This document shows, in pieces, positions 53,239 to 62,118 of a DNA stretch of 64,000 nucleotides. The DNA is from JBBQWT01 sp038210375 (GTDB taxonomy: Bacteria; Acidobacteriota; Terriglobia; Terriglobales; Acidobacteriaceae). Where the stretch lies: assembly GCA_038210375.1 (NCBI GenBank), contig JBBQWT010000016.1, positions 1 through 64,000 of the forward strand, written 5' to 3'. The position numbers and the translations under genes are program-made. Each line of letters opens with the position of its first letter. The first letter of the stretch is position 1. The notes beneath the pieces were generated by a model, which had not been told where the DNA came from, searched no databases, and saw nothing but the letters and a program-made list of their open reading frames with translations.

Positions 53239-53568
53239 TCATCCTGGATCCCCTGTTTCTGCAGGACACCATGTCATGAAGAACGCCAGGTCGCCGTCGC
53301 TGATGGTGCAAAGGATCAGCAAGCCCCGTGTTCGCAAGCCGCTACGTTCCTCGTTATATTCGACGGCGTCGAGATAGGCGAGTTCGAGGTGAGCCCGATC
53401 ATGAAGCCTCGCGCCCTTGGTGCCATCACCTGCCGACAGTCGCCGCCATGACGATGAATCAAAGCCTTGCGCAATCTTCTCGGCGGCGCCGGCAACGGCT
53501 GGTTTGCCGTGCCAGGATCCGAAGTGATGCTTGGAGTTGACCCCGAGCACATAACCCTGGTCCGCCTT
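53239..53568 (-). pseudogene. IS701-type transposase remnant
   Basis: Minus frame reads ADQGYVLGVNSKHHFGSWHG, KPAVAGAAEKIAQGF, SSWRRLSAGDGTKGARLHDR, AHLELAYLDAVEYNEERSGL, RTRGLLILCTISDGDLAFFM, TWCPAET. This is the central part of IS701-family DDE transposases (SAGDGTKGPRLYDWAxLELADLDA, SDGDLAFFxTWCP). A stop lies just upstream at about 53570 and the C-terminal part is lost after TWCPAET, so it is truncated at both ends. Confidence 0.8.
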
Positions 53569-53694
53569 CTAAGATAATGAGAGCTGTGCGCTCAGATAAC
53601 GACCCAGGTTCGCGTGCATGCTTTGACGAGCTTGCCAAATTAACGTACTCCCGAAGTCGCTGGCGGGGCAGGTCAAAGATCGCAATATGGGTCC

Positions 53695-53830
53695 TCATTG
53701 CATTGGCTTTGGCTCCCACAGTTCGATTTTCCGACCATCAGGGTCAATGATATGGGCAACGCTTCCCATTTGCCGCATCGACTTCCGCCGTCTTGAGGAA
53801 CAGGCCACCCAGGCCTATCACTTGTGCCAT
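53695..53830 (-). pseudogene. Internally deleted VOC/glyoxalase gene
   Basis: Begins at ATG 53830 with AGGAG nine bases upstream: MAQVIGLGGLFLKTAEVDAA, the typical start of a VOC protein. After about 20 codons and a frame change it jumps to HIIDPDGRKIELWEPKPMQ and stop (53697-53695), the typical end. The middle 80-90 codons are missing. Both ends intact and centre deleted makes this a clear internal-deletion pseudogene. Confidence 0.75.
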
Positions 53831-53915
53831 TTTTTCGAACTCCTAGTGTTAACTGGGCGAGTGATGCGTTGAGCTTGTAAACGAAGAGCACGGCTTTGCT
53901 CGAGCCTCCGGAATT

Positions 53916-55286
53916 CTACTGAAGCGTGACCGGGTCCTGCCGAGTGATCAGCCGACCGTTCGCCACAACGAAGCGCAGCCGTCCAAGGGCACTCAGGTCC
54001 TGAAGCGGGTTGCCCTCTATGACGACGAGATCCGCCGCCTTTCCCGGCTCGAGGGTGCCACGCTCGCTGGCCAAGCCCATGCATTTTGCCGGATTGATTG
54101 TCGCCGCCTGTAGTACATGAAGGTTGCTGAGGCCCGCCTTCGACAGGAGACCGAGTTCCTCATGCAACGAGTAGCCCGGATAAATGTCGCGGGCTCCAAA
54201 GTCGGTGCCGGCCATGATCGGAATCCCTGCCTGATCCATTGCGCGCACCACACCAAAGAACGCCCGGAATATCGTTTGCCGGATCGCGTTTTTTCGTGCA
54301 GCTTCGGGCTGTGGCTCGGGCGGAAAATATTTGTCCCAGAAGGCGGTGAGGGTCGGGGGCGCAATCTTGGCCGCGTCGAGCGGATAGGTCTGCGCCGACA
54401 ATCCGGAGAAGTTGCGATATTCACTCAGCGTCGGGGTAAAGCAGGCGCCCTTGGCTTTCATCCGCATGATCAGCGATCCCGGGCCGATACTACTGACCTT
54501 ATTGAGCGCAAGTTGTCCTTCGTCCGGCGTCCTGCCCGGGAGGTTCAGCGCGCGAAGTCCGCTTTCGAGCAGAGTTTCAGTGTGCTCCAAGGTGTTAACT
54601 CCGGCGTCGACAGCCTCTTCCGCAGAGACCGAATGCGGGAGGTGTGCCGCCACCCGCATATGTAGGACCCTCGCGGCGGACAGGACGCCTTGGAAGGCCT
54701 CTCGTGAAATCCCGTTGTGAATCTTCAGGAAGTCAACTCCCTCGGCGTGCAAAGCCTGCGCCGCAGCGAACCCCTGTTCTCGGGTCTCCACGGTGAGGCG
54801 GTCCGGTGCACCTTCCTTGGGACCGTCCAGAAAGGGTCCCGCCCGGAGGATGTGGGGACCCTCTATTGCGCGCGTCGCTATGAGCCGCCGGATTGTATCC
54901 ACCGCGCCCAGATTTCCGCCCATGTCACGGACCGTGGTCACGCCTGCCTGGAGGAAGGCGGGTGCGACAGCACCCGCAGTGTCGCCGATGCTGGTGTCGG
55001 AGAGGTGGACGTGGGAATCCCACAGGCCGGGAAGGACGTAGTCGCCCCTCCCTTCCACCACCATGACGCCGGCCGGGAGGGGGCGAGCGGAGCCGTCGAT
55101 CGCTACGATCCGCGCGTTGCGCATTACCACAGTTCGATCCCGGGCTACACGTCCGGTGACGACGTCGATCACCTGGACGTGGATCAGGGCGAGTCCTTGA
55201 TCTGCCGGCGCCCCGGCGCGGGTCGCGGCGGGCGCGATACCCAGGGTCAAAGCGGCGATCGCGAAGAGCGTGAGATGAGTGGTCAT
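53916..55286 (-). CDS. Exported amidohydrolase
   Basis: 456 aa. Signal peptide TLFAIAALTLGIAPAATRAG. Metal-dependent hydrolase of the amidohydrolase superfamily (imidazolonepropionase/prolidase-like group): LPGLWDSHVHLSDTSIG with the metal ligands HVH, Lys in DFLKIHNGIS, His in RVAAHLPHSVS and TLEHTET, Asp in PIMAGTDFGARD, and the closing GTLEPGKAADLVVIEGNPL. Expected periplasmic hydrolysis of a peptide-like or cyclic amide substrate, with two metal ions. Substrate unknown. No operon partner. Confidence 0.93.
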   Translation of the reverse strand: MTTHLTLFAIAALTLGIAPAATRAGAPADQGLALIHVQVIDVVTGRVARDRTVVMRNARIVAIDGSARPLPAGVMVVEGRGDYVLPGLWDSHVHLSDTSIGDTAGAVAPAFLQAGVTTVRDMGGNLGAVDTIRRLIATRAIEGPHILRAGPFLDGPKEGAPDRLTVETREQGFAAAQALHAEGVDFLKIHNGISREAFQGVLSAARVLHMRVAAHLPHSVSAEEAVDAGVNTLEHTETLLESGLRALNLPGRTPDEGQLALNKVSSIGPGSLIMRMKAKGACFTPTLSEYRNFSGLSAQTYPLDAAKIAPPTLTAFWDKYFPPEPQPEAARKNAIRQTIFRAFFGVVRAMDQAGIPIMAGTDFGARDIYPGYSLHEELGLLSKAGLSNLHVLQAATINPAKCMGLASERGTLEPGKAADLVVIEGNPLQDLSALGRLRFVVANGRLITRQDPVTLQ

Positions 55287-55541
55287 GATAACTCCGGCGG
55301 TTTGGAAAAACGGGTGAAGATTTGAACCTTATGTGAGGCCATAGATACTTCGCGCCGCACAGGACGCTGGCCTCGCCCCACGACGCGATGGCGCTGCTTG
55401 GGCATGCTTCGTGTTCTCGGAGATATCAGACGAACCTTTCAGCCTGACGGAGAACGCGAGTTGAGCGGCTGTGACGACCGGTTCTTCCATAGTGTCGGGC
55501 CTCGCCTTATCGTGAATAACAAAATTCTATAGCATGGCAAA

Positions 55542-56579
55542 TTAAAGGCCGTACACACCTATATTTAGTGGCCCCGTCTTTTTTAATCTTGAAAGGCCCA
55601 GATCTCGTTCCACGACTGGCCACCATGCCTCTGTGGCGTTCCGGTCCCCAGAGATGACGGCTTCGCGCGAGACTCCTCGCGGGGCGGGCACCAATTCGGT
55701 GAGACGATCGTAGATCAGCGATCGTTCCGATCGTGAAGAAGCACGTCCGATCAAGTTGAGTAGCGACAGCGCATCGGCTTTTTTCGCTTCCTGTAGCACG
55801 GCGACAGTGGCGTCGCGCCGATCCATTTCGCTGACATCTTCGTCGCGCCACCAAGAAAGCAGGGCATATCGAAACGCAGCAGTAGTGGTTTGAGAATACG
55901 GTGGCGAGATGCGCCCTTCAGTGGCGAGACTGGCCATGGAGCCAGCCGGCACCAGTGACTGGCGCAATCCACGGTCGAGGCTGACCCATCCATCAGTCAC
56001 GCGCAGTTCCCCCTCACCAGAAGGCGACACGGTGAGAATGTAAGCGCACCCGAGGTCGACAGCACGGGCGGACGGTGTCTCAACAATAAAAACGGCGGGT
56101 GGAGCGTTGATCCGAGCCCGAATCTCGCCGCGTTCGAGATGCAGACGCCTCCGTCCGGTGCGGCTTTCGATAATTGAAACAATCGAGTTCGGTTCAACTT
56201 CGAGCCAACCTATGTCTGCTATGCGCAGCCGGGCGCGTTCTGCTGCCCGAGTGCGCAACGTTTCACCAACGGCTATGACGCCACGGATAGCGGGACGGTC
56301 ATTGATCGTGGGTGAACCAGATACCACGGAGAACTCGAATGCATCACGCGGCACTCCTTTTAGCATGTGCACTAGTGGGAGCAATGCCACGGCTATCAGA
56401 ATCGACGCCAAAGCGACAAACATGAAAGGAAGTGGATGAAATACAAACGGCTGGCTTCGTGGGGCCACGCAGAATTCCGGCACAATGTCTGACGGAGCGC
56501 GATATTGCGCGAGGACTGCTTCCAACCGCGCAACTTCTGGATCGGGCGAATCACTGCGATCCCACAGATACTCGTTCAT
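55542..56579 (-). CDS. FecR-type sigma regulator
   Basis: 345 aa. The start overlaps the sigma gene stop by 4 bp (ATGA). N-terminal cytosolic part about 50 residues, helix FMFVALASILIAVALLPLVH, then the FecR domain: GETLRTRAAERARLRIADIG, WLEVEPNSIVSIIESRTG, RLHLERGEIRARINAPPAVF, IVETPSARAVDLGCAYILTV, GWVSLDRG. The extra C-terminal 120 residues contain helices of no recognisable family. Likely a membrane-bound anti-sigma/regulator passing an envelope signal to the sigma factor. No TonB-type receptor is nearby. Confidence 0.85.
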   Translation of the reverse strand: MNEYLWDRSDSPDPEVARLEAVLAQYRAPSDIVPEFCVAPRSQPFVFHPLPFMFVALASILIAVALLPLVHMLKGVPRDAFEFSVVSGSPTINDRPAIRGVIAVGETLRTRAAERARLRIADIGWLEVEPNSIVSIIESRTGRRRLHLERGEIRARINAPPAVFIVETPSARAVDLGCAYILTVSPSGEGELRVTDGWVSLDRGLRQSLVPAGSMASLATEGRISPPYSQTTTAAFRYALLSWWRDEDVSEMDRRDATVAVLQEAKKADALSLLNLIGRASSRSERSLIYDRLTELVPAPRGVSREAVISGDRNATEAWWPVVERDLGLSRLKKTGPLNIGVYGL

Positions 56580-57124
56580 GACGAAGACTCCTTTCCAAGC
56601 ACCCGCCGTAGCATTTGCATGCCACGGTAGAGATTCACACGCACAGAGCCATGAGTAAGTCCTGTTCGTTCAGCGATTTCGGGGCCGGTAAGCCCCTCCA
56701 CCAGGCGCAGGATCAGTGTTTCGCGATAGGCGTCTGGGAGCGAGCGAATGGCACGCAACGCCTCTGCCGCCTCCGCGGAATTTTGCCCCGGTGAAGCGGC
56801 GCCAGTATCGTCCGAAAGCTCTTCCGACATTAATGATTTGCGGTGATAGTCGGCAGCGCGATTGCGCGCGATTGCACATATCCATCCAGGGAATGCCTCC
56901 GGTTTTCGCAGATCGCTAAGTTTGCGAAGCGCCGCGATGAAGACTTCTTGTGCCTGGTCCTCTACCTCCATTGCCGGCAAACGAGCGAGGAGGAGCCCGT
57001 GCACGACCCGCGCGTAACGACAATAGAGCACTCCAAACGCATCTCGGTCGCCCTGTTGCGCCAGGCGGACAAGCGCACCGTCGGTTTCGGCAGTGCTCAT
57101 CAGCTCAGCCATTGGGAGACTCAT
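56576..57124 (-). CDS. ECF-type RNA polymerase sigma factor
   Basis: 182 aa from ATG at 57124 (alternatives at 57112 and 57100; the long frame to 57205 is hydrophobic and improbable). Region 2: GDRDAFGVLYCRYARVVHGL, VEDQAQEVFIAALRKLSDLR, WICAIARNRAADYHRK. Region 4: ALRAIRSLPDAYRETLILRL, LTGPEIAERTGLTHGSVRVN, LYRGMQMLRRVLG. Co-translated with the FecR-like gene (ATGA overlap) and divergent from the dioxygenase-like gene at 57244, which is a likely target. Confidence 0.93.
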   Translation of the reverse strand: MSLPMAELMSTAETDGALVRLAQQGDRDAFGVLYCRYARVVHGLLLARLPAMEVEDQAQEVFIAALRKLSDLRKPEAFPGWICAIARNRAADYHRKSLMSEELSDDTGAASPGQNSAEAAEALRAIRSLPDAYRETLILRLVEGLTGPEIAERTGLTHGSVRVNLYRGMQMLRRVLGKESSS

Positions 57125-57243
57125 ATTAATTAGCAAGACGGTGACTTGGTAACTGGTGTTAGCAAGCGAAAGAAAGAATTTCACAATCACGCTGCTGGTT
57201 AACACTTGTCATGAGCCGGAGTCTTTCCCTTCAGAGGTGGAGC
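57125..57243. promoter_or_regulatory. Divergent promoter region, sigma/FecR and dioxygenase/YceI units
   Basis: Only 119 bp separate the two starts. The region holds TGACTTGG on the plus strand and TGACAAGTG on the minus strand, facing away from each other about 50 bp apart, possible -35-like words for a shared ECF-controlled promoter pair. AGAGG six bases before 57244 is the ribosome site of the plus gene. Promoter assignment is tentative. Confidence 0.4.
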
Positions 57244-57840
57244 ATGACCTGTAGAAGAAGTTTCATAGTGACAATGGGCATGGTTGGTGGGGCAATGATG
57301 CTAACGGTGCCGATTAGCTGGGGATTTCAATGGCCTGAAAGACCAACTGCAAACAAATCTTCCGGGCCCATCGCGGCAAGGAACGAACCGGGCGCGAAGC
57401 TCTTCATTGCTGGACGAGTGTTTCAGGCCGACGGTCGAACGCCAGCAGCAAACGTTATCGTCTACGCCTACCATACAGATGTAACAGGTTTATATCGACC
57501 GGACCATTACACTCCCGACTGGCAGACGCGCCGCCCTCGGCTAGAAGGGACGGTGAGAAGCGCCGCGGATGGCTGTTTCGAGTTCTCCACTATTCGCCCC
57601 GCGCCGTATCCGAAGCGTACTAATCCCGCCCACGTGCATTTCGTTCTGTGGTGGCCAGATGGTCACCGTCAAAGCGACACCCTGTGGTTCGAGGGCGACC
57701 CGCTGCTTACAAGCGAGGCGCGCGCGCGTAATGTCCTCAGGGCTGAATTTGCACACATACGTCCGGTTAAGGTTACGTCGGGTACACAGTCCGTCGAGAT
57801 CAGGTTTCGCAAGCACGCCGAAGGAGAAGAGTCATGGTGA
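57244..57840 (+). CDS. Exported intradiol-dioxygenase-like protein
   Basis: 198 aa from ATG at 57244 (AGAGG six bases upstream; ATG at 57211 also in frame). Signal peptide MTCRRSFIVTMGMVGGAMML. The mature part has the intradiol ring-cleavage dioxygenase plan: LFIAGRVFQADGRTPAANVI, VYAYHTDVTGLYRPDHYTPD, GCFEFSTIRPAPYP and AHVHFVLWWPDG. The Tyr in GLY and PYP and the two His in HVHF match the four non-heme Fe(III) ligands of the family. Export is unusual, since known members act in the cytosol on catechols. Starts the unit with the YceI gene. Confidence 0.85.
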   Translation: MTCRRSFIVTMGMVGGAMMLTVPISWGFQWPERPTANKSSGPIAARNEPGAKLFIAGRVFQADGRTPAANVIVYAYHTDVTGLYRPDHYTPDWQTRRPRLEGTVRSAADGCFEFSTIRPAPYPKRTNPAHVHFVLWWPDGHRQSDTLWFEGDPLLTSEARARNVLRAEFAHIRPVKVTSGTQSVEIRFRKHAEGEESW

Positions 57841-58424
57841 AACGAGCCAGGTTGCAAATCCTACTGGCAGGTGTATTCGCATGTAGCGCGTTCGCGGCGG
57901 ACACATATCTCATTCGTCCGGTCTACTCGAACGTCAATTTTAAGATCACGAAATGGATGGTTCTACCAGAGCAGGGACAATTTCGGGAATTCAGTGGCAC
58001 TCTGGCCTATGACCCGGCGCACCCGGAGAATTCACACGTCGAGATAACCGTACAGGCTCGCAGCATCGACACAAAGAATGAGGCGCGTGACTCAGTGTTG
58101 CGCTCAGATGATTTCTTCGACGTGGAGCGGTATCCGACACTAGCTTTTCGCAGTACTGAGGTCCGCCCAAATGGGCCGGACTCGCTGCTCGTTATTGGCG
58201 ACTTTACAGTGCACGGAACGACCAAGCGGATCACAATGCCGGTGAAGGTCAGGGGCGTCCACGATGTTCCACATGTCGGCAAGCTTGCCGGTTTTGAAAC
58301 TACATTCACGATAAATCGTCGTGATTATGGTGTGAATGGAGCGCGTTGGGGAGCGGTTCCTGGTTCGCTGAGCGACGAGGTCGAGATTCACTTACTGGTT
58401 GGCGCTGCGAAGCCCAGCCACTAG
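57834..58424 (+). CDS. Exported YceI-family protein
   Basis: 196 aa. ATG at 57834 overlaps the dioxygenase gene by 7 bp and has AAGGAG seven bases before. Signal peptide RLQILLAGVFACSAFA. YceI lipocalin-like barrel: YLIRPVYSNVNFKITKWMVL, VEITVQARSIDTKNEARDSV, LRSDDFFDVERYPTLAFRST, LLVIGDFTVHGTTKRITMPV, FTINRRDYGVNGARWG and DEVEIHLLV. Such proteins bind polyisoprenoids or related lipophilic molecules in the periplasm. Co-expression with a dioxygenase suggests joint action on an aromatic or quinone-like ligand; inference only. Confidence 0.92.
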   Translation: MVKRARLQILLAGVFACSAFAADTYLIRPVYSNVNFKITKWMVLPEQGQFREFSGTLAYDPAHPENSHVEITVQARSIDTKNEARDSVLRSDDFFDVERYPTLAFRSTEVRPNGPDSLLVIGDFTVHGTTKRITMPVKVRGVHDVPHVGKLAGFETTFTINRRDYGVNGARWGAVPGSLSDEVEIHLLVGAAKPSH

Positions 58425-58702
58425 AAAGGTTCGCGGTCGTGGTTCGGCGTTCGGCTGACCTGCTTCCCAGTTTCGCCGCTTGAGATTCGAAAAGCTTCAT
58501 CTTTTACTGGTCCCCCCTTTTTTCAGCATTTTTGTTGCATTGCAGTCATCTACTTTGGGCAGGCCCACGCATCCGAGTGAAAATCAGCCCTCACACCTGT
58601 AGGTCTTTGGTGCCGCGCAGATTGGTTGCAAAGCTATTGCCTCATCCAGCTGACAACTCTCTAGTCAAGTAACACTTGGCGTTTTATACAGACGTTCGCG
58701 GA

Positions 58703-60697
58703 TCAGGGGAGCATCTTCTCCCCGTTGTCGCCGAAGAAGTACTTATCGAAAAATCGATCCGTAGTTTCAAGTGCACGCAGCTGATTCTCCGTTTTGGAAA
58801 AGCCGTGCCCCTCGCCTTCGATGACCAGGTACTCCACCGGCACACCTCGAGTGCGCAACGCCTCGACTAAACGATCCGACTGGTCTTTTTTTACCCGAGC
58901 ATCGTTAGCGCCCTGGATAACCAGCAGCGGTCGCTCAATTTTTTCTGCGTAATTAAGTGGGCTGCGGTCGTGCTGATATTGAGCATCTTTCGGATCGTTC
59001 GGATTGCCAAACTTCTGGTAAATGTAGGTCGCGGAAGAGGCCCAATAGGCCGGGAAACTCTGGACTAGCGACTTAAGATCGGAGGGTCCAAAAAAATCGG
59101 CATGCGCGGCAAACTCAGTCGGAGCAAACGTTGCTGCCGCAAGGGTCATATAGCCGCCGTAGCTCGTACCCATAATACCCACGCGTTTACCATCGACATG
59201 CGCATTCGCGACTAGCCATGCCTTGCACGCCAGTACGTCCTTTAGTGGGCCTCCACCAAAGTCCTTGTTGTCGAGCTTGGTATATGTCTTCCCGTAGCCC
59301 ACCGAACCGCGCACGTTGGGCACCATCACGACATATCCCTTACTGACCAAGTACTGAGTGAAATTGCGAAAAGTTCGCGCCGACTGTGCGGTTGGCCCGC
59401 CGTGAATGTCGAGTACCGCCGGGAATGGACCCGCGCCTTTGGGCATGTAGAGAAACGCCGGCACCTCGCGGCCATCGAACGATTTCGCCCGCACCGATGT
59501 TGCGGCCACGAACTTGTGTTCCTTGAGCGACTTCGGCAATGGACTGAATACCTGGTGCGCAGTGCCTTTTTCCAGATCGAGCAACCAGAGCGTCCGCGGG
59601 ACGGTATCGCTTTCCAAGCGAGCAGCCAACCAACGGTCGGATTTGGAGAACGCGGCAGGTATCAGATACCCTGACGAGCCGGTTGCAGGGAGCGTTACCG
59701 CGTTTTTGGATCTTGTACCCGTGACTGTAATCTCGGGCGCCCCATCGACATCGACGCTGGTGAAGAAGTAGTTTCCGCCGTGCGAGAAGCGAGCGTTGAA
59801 AACATCCCAATTCGGCGACAGCACCGTCGTCGATCTCTTCGTCGCGAGATCCATCTCGTGGAGTGCGGTGAACTCTCCGGCTTCGTCGGACGTGTAGTAC
59901 AGCCTCTTTCCGTCGGGGCTAAGGTCGGTGGCCGTGTATGTAATGTCCGACTTGTGGGGCGTCAGGAGTGACGGCGTCTTATCGCCGCGCCTAATTACAT
60001 ACAAATTCGTATCAGCGTCGGAGACTTCCTCGTTAAGGATAAATTCCTGGTGAGTGCGGTTCGTGAGAGCGAATTCGAGTTTGTCGGAAGCCTGCCACAG
60101 AAACGCGGACTTCCTGCTCGCCAGGTCGTATTCGTAGAGGTCCATGTGCTTCGCATCGCGGCGGCTGGACGTGTAAAGGAAGGTCTTGCCATCGTCAGCC
60201 CACCGGACGAAGTCGCAACGCGATGTCTTGGGATCTTCCGGGAACAGCGCGACGGGTTTCTTTCCGCTCGAGTCGGTGAAGTAAAGCTGCATCAGTTCAT
60301 CCCCGCCGATGTCGGCTGCGAATACCAGGAGGTCCTTAGTCGGGGAGAACTCGAACGACTCGATAAGGCCTTTGACGTGTGTGAGTTGCTTGGCTGGACC
60401 ATTTCCCACGACGGGACGGGCCCAGATATCCATCCGACCGCCTTCGTCTGAGGAGTACGCGAGCACCGACTCGTCACGATTGAATGAGGCGCCTGCGGTC
60501 CGCTGGATCTTGAAATACTCGGCGAGTCGAATCGGCGCCATCGGCGCCCGTTGCGGACCTTGGCCTTGTAAGGTAACAACTGGCGCGGCGATCCACAAGG
60601 CCATCGCGATGCTCCTCCACCATCGGCATCGCTTCGGTCGCGCGAGGTGCCGGGCGAGCACAGTCTTCACTGCGTCAGTCACATGCAGACGTTCCAC
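58703..60697 (-). CDS. Exported S9-family prolyl-oligopeptidase-like peptidase
   Basis: 664 aa from GTG at 60697, with GGAGG seven bases upstream; a TTG at 60736 is less likely. Hydrophobic signal ALWIAAPVVTLQGQG after a long basic n-region. N-terminal propeller with PD40-like strands (ASFNRDESVLAYSSDEGGRM, TDLSPDGKRLYYTSDEAGEF), then a peptidase_S9 catalytic domain: Ser in GIMGTSYGGYMTLAAATF, Asp in VIQGANDARVKKD, His in IEGEGHGFSKTEN. Likely a periplasmic aminopeptidase/oligopeptidase. The AraC gene lies 105 bp away in the same direction. Confidence 0.93.
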   Translation of the reverse strand: MERLHVTDAVKTVLARHLARPKRCRWWRSIAMALWIAAPVVTLQGQGPQRAPMAPIRLAEYFKIQRTAGASFNRDESVLAYSSDEGGRMDIWARPVVGNGPAKQLTHVKGLIESFEFSPTKDLLVFAADIGGDELMQLYFTDSSGKKPVALFPEDPKTSRCDFVRWADDGKTFLYTSSRRDAKHMDLYEYDLASRKSAFLWQASDKLEFALTNRTHQEFILNEEVSDADTNLYVIRRGDKTPSLLTPHKSDITYTATDLSPDGKRLYYTSDEAGEFTALHEMDLATKRSTTVLSPNWDVFNARFSHGGNYFFTSVDVDGAPEITVTGTRSKNAVTLPATGSSGYLIPAAFSKSDRWLAARLESDTVPRTLWLLDLEKGTAHQVFSPLPKSLKEHKFVAATSVRAKSFDGREVPAFLYMPKGAGPFPAVLDIHGGPTAQSARTFRNFTQYLVSKGYVVMVPNVRGSVGYGKTYTKLDNKDFGGGPLKDVLACKAWLVANAHVDGKRVGIMGTSYGGYMTLAAATFAPTEFAAHADFFGPSDLKSLVQSFPAYWASSATYIYQKFGNPNDPKDAQYQHDRSPLNYAEKIERPLLVIQGANDARVKKDQSDRLVEALRTRGVPVEYLVIEGEGHGFSKTENQLRALETTDRFFDKYFFGDNGEKMLP

Positions 60698-60802
60698 GAG
60701 TAAGCCTCCTGGCCGAAAGTCCCGCGGCCTTACCAATCACGTTACGCAGCCTTGGCGACCCGGTCTTGTCACTTTTAGCGGCTTTGTCATAATGAGGAAG
60801 AT

Positions 60803-61615
60803 TTAGGCGCAGAAGATCCTGCGGTATGACGCCGGAGTAAGGCCGGTGACCCGCCTGAATGCTTTGGTGAACTGGGCCTGGTCAGCAAAGCCGCATCTTA
60901 ATGCGATCTCACAAAGCGGCACGTTCCGCTGGCGGAGTAGCTCTTCGGCGCGCGTCACTCGCCTCCGTCGCAACATCTCTCCAGCCGAGCACCCGAAGGT
61001 TTTCCGAAATGAGCGTCCCAGAGAAAGAGGCTGAACGCCGACTGCTGCAGCAATTTTCTGCAACGTAAGCTTTTCGCGGTAACAATCCTGGATTTGTTGG
61101 AAGACGGCGCTCAACGGGGGCGCAGACGTTGACTTGTGACCAACCTGTTGGCGGGAAACGTTCGCCAGAAGTTCGAGGGCTAGTCCCTCGATCACGATCG
61201 GAGAAAGTGCGTCCAACTGGCGGAGCTCACGACAAAGTCTCCCGCCCAGCCAAGGCAATTCCCCGCTGGAAAACCCGACTGCTTGCTCGTTAAGGGCACG
61301 ATGGCTTCCAACCCGATCTGCCAGGTCCGGTGCGACCGAAAGTGTGAGGAAGGCCCCTCCGCGAGTGCGGAACCGATCATGATGTGTAGTTCCCGCGGGA
61401 TTGAAAATGACCGCGGGTGGGCCGCAAATGCCCTTTAGCCCTGTTGCGCTCGTTATATAAGAACCTTTCAACAAGAACTGGAAATGTGCGCCCTCGTGGG
61501 TATGGCGTGTAATAACGTCCTCAGGACGGTCGACGAATTCGGCCAACGACAAGCCATCCAGGTCAATTCCCTTGAGCCGTGCCCCGTTGAAGGTACCGAA
61601 AGGAAGGACTTTCAT
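60803..61615 (-). CDS. AraC-family transcriptional regulator
   Basis: 270 aa. N-terminal cupin-like sensing domain (TRHTHEGAHFQFLLKGSYIT, GPPAVIFNPAGTTHHDRFRT). C-terminal AraC DNA-binding pair of helix-turn-helix units: EKLTLQKIAAAVGVQPLSLG, RSFRKTFGCSAGEMLRRRRV and CEIALRCGFADQAQFTKAFR, RVTGLTPASYRRIF. Ligand unknown. It is upstream of and codirectional with the S9 peptidase gene, which it might control. Confidence 0.93.
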   Translation of the reverse strand: MKVLPFGTFNGARLKGIDLDGLSLAEFVDRPEDVITRHTHEGAHFQFLLKGSYITSATGLKGICGPPAVIFNPAGTTHHDRFRTRGGAFLTLSVAPDLADRVGSHRALNEQAVGFSSGELPWLGGRLCRELRQLDALSPIVIEGLALELLANVSRQQVGHKSTSAPPLSAVFQQIQDCYREKLTLQKIAAAVGVQPLSLGRSFRKTFGCSAGEMLRRRRVTRAEELLRQRNVPLCEIALRCGFADQAQFTKAFRRVTGLTPASYRRIFCA

Positions 61616-62118
61616 GTTGAGTAGCCCGCGTAACGCGAGATTATTACCTATACTTTGCTGAGATGGATATTATTTGCTATGTGATCGCGCAAACTTTTGT
61701 GTCGGTTGGTTGAGCGCAAAATTTCAATTCCACCTTAATTTGTAATGTGCATTCCGAATGAACCGTTATAACGCGTTGCGAGCCCATCTGTGGCGACCTG
61801 AACTTTGCATGCCGCTAAATTGAGGCACTGGGTCCTGAACTCCTGAGCGCGGCGAGCGTTTGGAAGTCGAGGCTGGCGTCATCTTGGATGAAATCCCTCA
61901 GAATAAACAGGATCTTTTACCTTCCGGGTTTATCAACCTCAAACGCTTCTTTGACGAACCGTAGAGCGCTTCCGACCGCCCTCTAGGTTTCGCAGCAGCT
62001 GCGAGAAGCCTTTCCATACGAACATTCGTTCCAATCTTTAATTTTTGATCGTGATGCCAAGTTCGGCAGTGAAGGCGATCGACCTTGCATCTATTATCCT
62101 GCGCCTCCGTTGGGCCTA
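61616..62118. other. Intergenic region without supported gene
   Basis: About 500 bp between the AraC gene and the serine hydrolase gene, both minus strand. TTCGCAGCAGCTGCGAGAA near 61988 is a short palindrome and the only structure seen. No frame over 60 codons is supported; no promoter was recognised with confidence. Confidence 0.35.
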
